Part shown: piece by piece, positions 61,173-64,000 of the stretch | Layout: every line of letters starts with the position of its first letter | Position numbering within the stretch: position 1 is the first letter of the stretch | DNA from: UBA660 sp046704245 | GTDB lineage: Bacteria > Bacillota_I > Bacilli_A > RF39 > UBA660 | DNA length: 64,000 nt | NCBI GenBank assembly: GCA_046704245.1 | Contig: JBJKSD010000001.1 | Coordinates: 1 to 64,000, forward strand | Reading direction: 5' to 3' | Made by a program: the position numbers and the translations under genes | Notes under the pieces: model-generated | The model's input: the letters and a program-made list of their open reading frames with translations, nothing else | Databases searched by the model: none | What the model was told of the DNA's origin: nothing

Positions 61173-62504
61173 ATGAAAAAACAAACAATAATTAAAGATA
61201 TAGGACTAAATAAAGATGTTATTAAAAAGATATCGCAAATAAAAAAAGAACCTAAATGGATGCTAAACTTTCGTTTAAAAGCTTATGATGCTTTTATAGA
61301 TCATGATATGCCATCATTTGGTCCTCATCTAGATATTGATTTTAATAAGATAACTTATTATAAGAGTATCGATGAAGAAGTATATAATAATTGGAATAAA
61401 GTACCTAATGATGTTAAAGATATCTTTTGTAATTTAGGAGTTATAGATGCGGAAAAGAAATATTTAGGTGGTATATCTACTCAATATGAAAGTAAAGTAA
61501 TCTATCATAATATGATGAAAGAAATTGCTGATAAGAACATTATCTTTTTAGATACAGATACTGCTTTACAACAATATCCTGATCTATTTAAAAAATATTT
61601 TAATAAATTAGTTGATTATAATGAAAACAAATTCACTGCTTTAAATGGTGCTGTCTGGAGTGGAGGAGCTTTTATCTATATTCCACCTCACACTACTTTA
61701 GATCGACCATTACAAAGTTATTTTCGTATCAACACTAAAAATATGGGGCAATTTGAAAGAACAATTATTATAGTTGATGAAGGTAGTAATCTAGAATATA
61801 TTGAAGGATGTACTGCCCCCACTTATACTTCGGATTCTTTACATGCGGCTGTAGTAGAAATATATGTTGGTAAGAATGCTAAATGTCGTTATACTACTAT
61901 TCAAAACTGGGCCACTAACATCTATAATTTAGTTACTAAAAGAGCTATTGTTGAAGAAAGTGGTTTAATGGAGTGGATCGATGGTAATATTGGATCTAAA
62001 GTAACGATGAAATATCCATCAGTTATCTTAAATGGGGAAAAGGCTAAAGGCACATGTATTTCAATTGCAGTAGCTAAAGATCATCAAAATCAAGATACCG
62101 GTGCTAAAATGATTCATCTAGCTCCTAATACTAAAAGTAATATTATAGCTAAATCTATTTCTAGTAGTGGAGGTAAGACTACTTACCGAGGTACAGTTAA
62201 TATTGCTAAAGAAGCTATTAATGCATATAGTAATGTTAAATGTGATACATTAATTTTAGATCATTTATCTAAAAGTGATACAATACCTAAAAATATTGTC
62301 AATAATAAATCATCATTATTAGAACATGAAGCAACTATTTCAAAGATTGGTGAAGAAAAACTATTTTATTTAATGAGTAGGGGGATTAGCAAAGAAAAAG
62401 CCATTGAATTAATAATTTTAGGGTTTTTAGAAACCTTTAGAGAAGAATTACCAATGGAATATGCAGTTGAGTTAAATAATTTGTTAAGAACAAACATAAC
62501 CTAG
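61173..62504 (+). CDS. sufB: Fe-S assembly scaffold SufB
   Basis: 443 residues, full length. Family blocks: GGAFIYIPPHTTLDRPLQSYFRI, YIEGCTAPTY, NWATNIYNLVTKRA, and C-terminal LLEHEATISKIGEEKLFYLMSRG. GTGG/AAGATG context precedes the ATG. Completes sufCDSU-B, the Gram-positive SUF operon order. Confidence 0.96.
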   Translation: MKKQTIIKDIGLNKDVIKKISQIKKEPKWMLNFRLKAYDAFIDHDMPSFGPHLDIDFNKITYYKSIDEEVYNNWNKVPNDVKDIFCNLGVIDAEKKYLGGISTQYESKVIYHNMMKEIADKNIIFLDTDTALQQYPDLFKKYFNKLVDYNENKFTALNGAVWSGGAFIYIPPHTTLDRPLQSYFRINTKNMGQFERTIIIVDEGSNLEYIEGCTAPTYTSDSLHAAVVEIYVGKNAKCRYTTIQNWATNIYNLVTKRAIVEESGLMEWIDGNIGSKVTMKYPSVILNGEKAKGTCISIAVAKDHQNQDTGAKMIHLAPNTKSNIIAKSISSSGGKTTYRGTVNIAKEAINAYSNVKCDTLILDHLSKSDTIPKNIVNNKSSLLEHEATISKIGEEKLFYLMSRGISKEKAIELIILGFLETFREELPMEYAVELNNLLRTNIT

Positions 62505-62519
62505 AATATAGGTGATGTT

Positions 62520-63833
62520 ATGTTTAAAAATAAGTTATGGTATGTAATACTAATAATATCACTATTATTAGTATTATTTTATACCCAATGTGTTAAACAA
62601 CTTATGTCATTTTATCCAATAGTTGAAGAAGAACGAGCTAGTGTTGGTCATTATTATATTTATGGTCAAGTATTTAATATTGAAGGTTCATTAAATATAT
62701 CCTTTGATGCTAATAAAATTCAAGATGTATCACTCGTTCTAATGAATAAAAAGATAGAAGTATATATCAATACAATCTATCAAATTTATAGGGAAAGTAT
62801 TAGTTTTAAAACATCTAATAAAATTAATACTGGTATATTATTAGATCATTTAGATTTAGGTAAATATTATTTAGTTCTTAAAGTCCATTTTAAAGATGGT
62901 AAAGTTAAATATTATTCATTAGTTAATCACACTAAATATCACAATTTAAAATATTATACTATTACTAATAATGGGAGTAATAATTATATAACGATTAATT
63001 TTACTAATAAATTATTAGCTATCCACAATACCTCCTTTTTAGAAATCAACGTTCATAAAATATCATTACCTCATAATGTTTATGATATCGTTATTGATCC
63101 CGGCCATGGTGGTATTGATTCTGGTGCTGTTGCTAATAAAATAGAAGAAGATAAAATAAACTTAGCGATAGGACTTATAGCAAAAGAAGAATTAGAAAAA
63201 TTAGGATTAAAAGTTAAAATAACTAGAAATGGTGATTATAATCCGGGAGGACCAGGTATCGATCCATATTGGGATAATGGTCGGGTAAATATAGCTAATA
63301 ATGTAAGAGCTAAGTATTTATTTTCAATTCATTTAAATAGTGCTCCATATAAAATGAAAAAAGGCGGTGTTGAAGTATATTCGCCCCCTAAAGCTAACTA
63401 TGATTTAGCTAAATCCATAGCTGATAATATTGTTAAATATGCAAAGACTACTTATTCTCCTAATCATCTAGATAAAATAACTGATGGTGTCTATGTTAGA
63501 ACATTTACTCCTCCAGAAATAGCACAGGCTTCTATTGATTCCCTTAGTCATAATCATAAACCATATAATATTACTATTAATACTCCCTATCACTATATTA
63601 TAAGAGAACCAGGTGGTATTATGACTAATGCTTATGTCGATGGCCGTTATAAAAAATATAATGAAAATCATTATTACAATTCTAATGTTGGAGTAGAATC
63701 ATATCTAATTGAATTAGGTTTTATGGTTAATGGTAATGATTTATATAATATGGTTCACAATAAAAAAGGTTATGCTTTAGGCATAACCGAAGGAATCTGT
63801 AAGTTTTTATATAACGACTATTTATTAAATTGA
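62520..63833 (+). CDS. N-acetylmuramoyl-L-alanine amidase (Amidase_3)
   Basis: 437 residues. N-terminal membrane helix (residues ~7-23), a beta-rich wall/substrate region to ~185, then the Zn amidase: DPGHGGIDSGA (His), NKIEEDKINLAIG (Glu), SIHLNSAP (His), and a C-terminal ESYLIELGFMVN with the catalytic Glu region. Cleaves peptide stems from glycan. CwlC/CwlD-like; a sporulation or daughter-cell role is possible. Confidence 0.92.
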   Translation: MFKNKLWYVILIISLLLVLFYTQCVKQLMSFYPIVEEERASVGHYYIYGQVFNIEGSLNISFDANKIQDVSLVLMNKKIEVYINTIYQIYRESISFKTSNKINTGILLDHLDLGKYYLVLKVHFKDGKVKYYSLVNHTKYHNLKYYTITNNGSNNYITINFTNKLLAIHNTSFLEINVHKISLPHNVYDIVIDPGHGGIDSGAVANKIEEDKINLAIGLIAKEELEKLGLKVKITRNGDYNPGGPGIDPYWDNGRVNIANNVRAKYLFSIHLNSAPYKMKKGGVEVYSPPKANYDLAKSIADNIVKYAKTTYSPNHLDKITDGVYVRTFTPPEIAQASIDSLSHNHKPYNITINTPYHYIIREPGGIMTNAYVDGRYKKYNENHYYNSNVGVESYLIELGFMVNGNDLYNMVHNKKGYALGITEGICKFLYNDYLLN

Positions 63834-64000
63834 TATTGATTACCACCCTTACTTTTAGATATATATAATGCCTCATCACTTAGATGAATTATTTCATCTA
63901 AGTTATTATTTTCATTGATCTTTTTCATATAATTAATACCAATACTTAAAGTAAGAGGTTCATTTATTTCTTTTATTTTTAATTCTTTGATTATTCTCTG
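63818..64000 (-). CDS. GGDEF-domain protein, 3' end only
   Basis: 60 codons running off the window edge and ending with TAG at 63820-63818, 16 bases into the convergent amidase gene. The sequence EPLTLSIGINYMKK...LDEIIHLSDEALYISKSKGGNQYQF is the C-terminal part of a GGDEF domain (SIG, ALY..K..GGN). Whether the catalytic GGDEF motif is intact cannot be seen. Suggests c-di-GMP signalling. Confidence 0.85.
   Translation of the reverse strand, partial: QRIIKELKIKEINEPLTLSIGINYMKKINENNNLDEIIHLSDEALYISKSKGGNQYQFNK

Noticed and set aside
1..64000. CRISPR array, tRNA or rRNA genes
   Set aside because: No regularly spaced repeats and no recognisable tRNA or rRNA sequence were seen; T-boxes contain tRNA-pairing motifs but are not tRNAs.
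1..64000. TGA read as Trp, as in Mycoplasma-type genomes
   Set aside because: TGA ends real genes (e.g. 17223-17225, 40238-40240) and conserved Trp positions use TGG.

Overview
The window is AT-rich, densely packed and bacterial. It uses the standard bacterial code: TGA ends real genes such as the Cse60-like and holin-like ones. Core genes have Firmicutes character: ezrA, gpsB, rny, rnj, recU, a dnaD-type gene, the spoVB/ytgP-type flippase, a SUF operon of the sufCDSUB kind, and two T-box leaders. Endospore genes are scattered among them: spoIVA, spoVIF, an alpha/beta SASP, Cse60-like, CotD-like and YjcZ-like genes. The best fit is a spore-forming, reduced-genome member of the Bacilli, probably an uncultured gut lineage near Erysipelotrichales/RF39. 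That placement is inferred from gene content and style, not from a marker phylogeny.

Layout. 1-4025: an ABC exporter operon (minus strand), a probable small RNA (minus) and recG. 4026-8286: an accessory stretch with a structured small RNA, an MqsR-like/Panacea toxin-antitoxin pair with a palindromic operator, and two unrecognised genes (one with a HEPN-type RxxxxH motif). These are separated by three copies of a C-rich sequence plus terminator. 8287-13481: a membrane-anchored unknown, a radical SAM protein without a normal start codon, an MFS-like transporter and a GH31 glycosidase with Asn at the expected acid/base position. 13500-24066: T-box/leuS, a lipoprotein, a Cse60-like gene, a flippase, an envelope-associated cluster, T-box/tyrS, and rpsD with its leader. 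24397-36217: ezrA, SASP, ackA, nrnA, ysxC, der, spoVIF, spoIVA, hup, cca, a dnaD-type gene and nth. 36232-46639: PBP1A/recU, a holin-like gene, gpsB, rnpB, a RodZ-like gene, pgsA, recA, rny and rnj. 46757-48948: a tandemly duplicated two-gene membrane module of unknown function. 49096-64000: ftsY-ylxM-ffh, a CotD-like gene, a two-nuclease-domain protein, rpoZ, recX, prsA, micro-proteins, a HIT protein, the suf operon with one extra unknown gene, a cell-wall amidase, and the 3' end of a GGDEF protein.

How it fits together. Most of the window is housekeeping: translation, RNA decay, recombination, protein targeting, cell wall and Fe-S assembly. Small sporulation genes are dispersed singly. Regulation visible in the sequence includes two T-boxes whose specifiers match their synthetases (CUA for Leu, UAC for Tyr), a long rpsD leader, a LexA-type box before recA, and palindromes before the toxin-antitoxin pair and the suf operon. 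The parts that established gene families explain least are the island at 4.0-8.3 kb, the duplicated module at 46.8-48.9 kb, and the small RNA near 1.8 kb.
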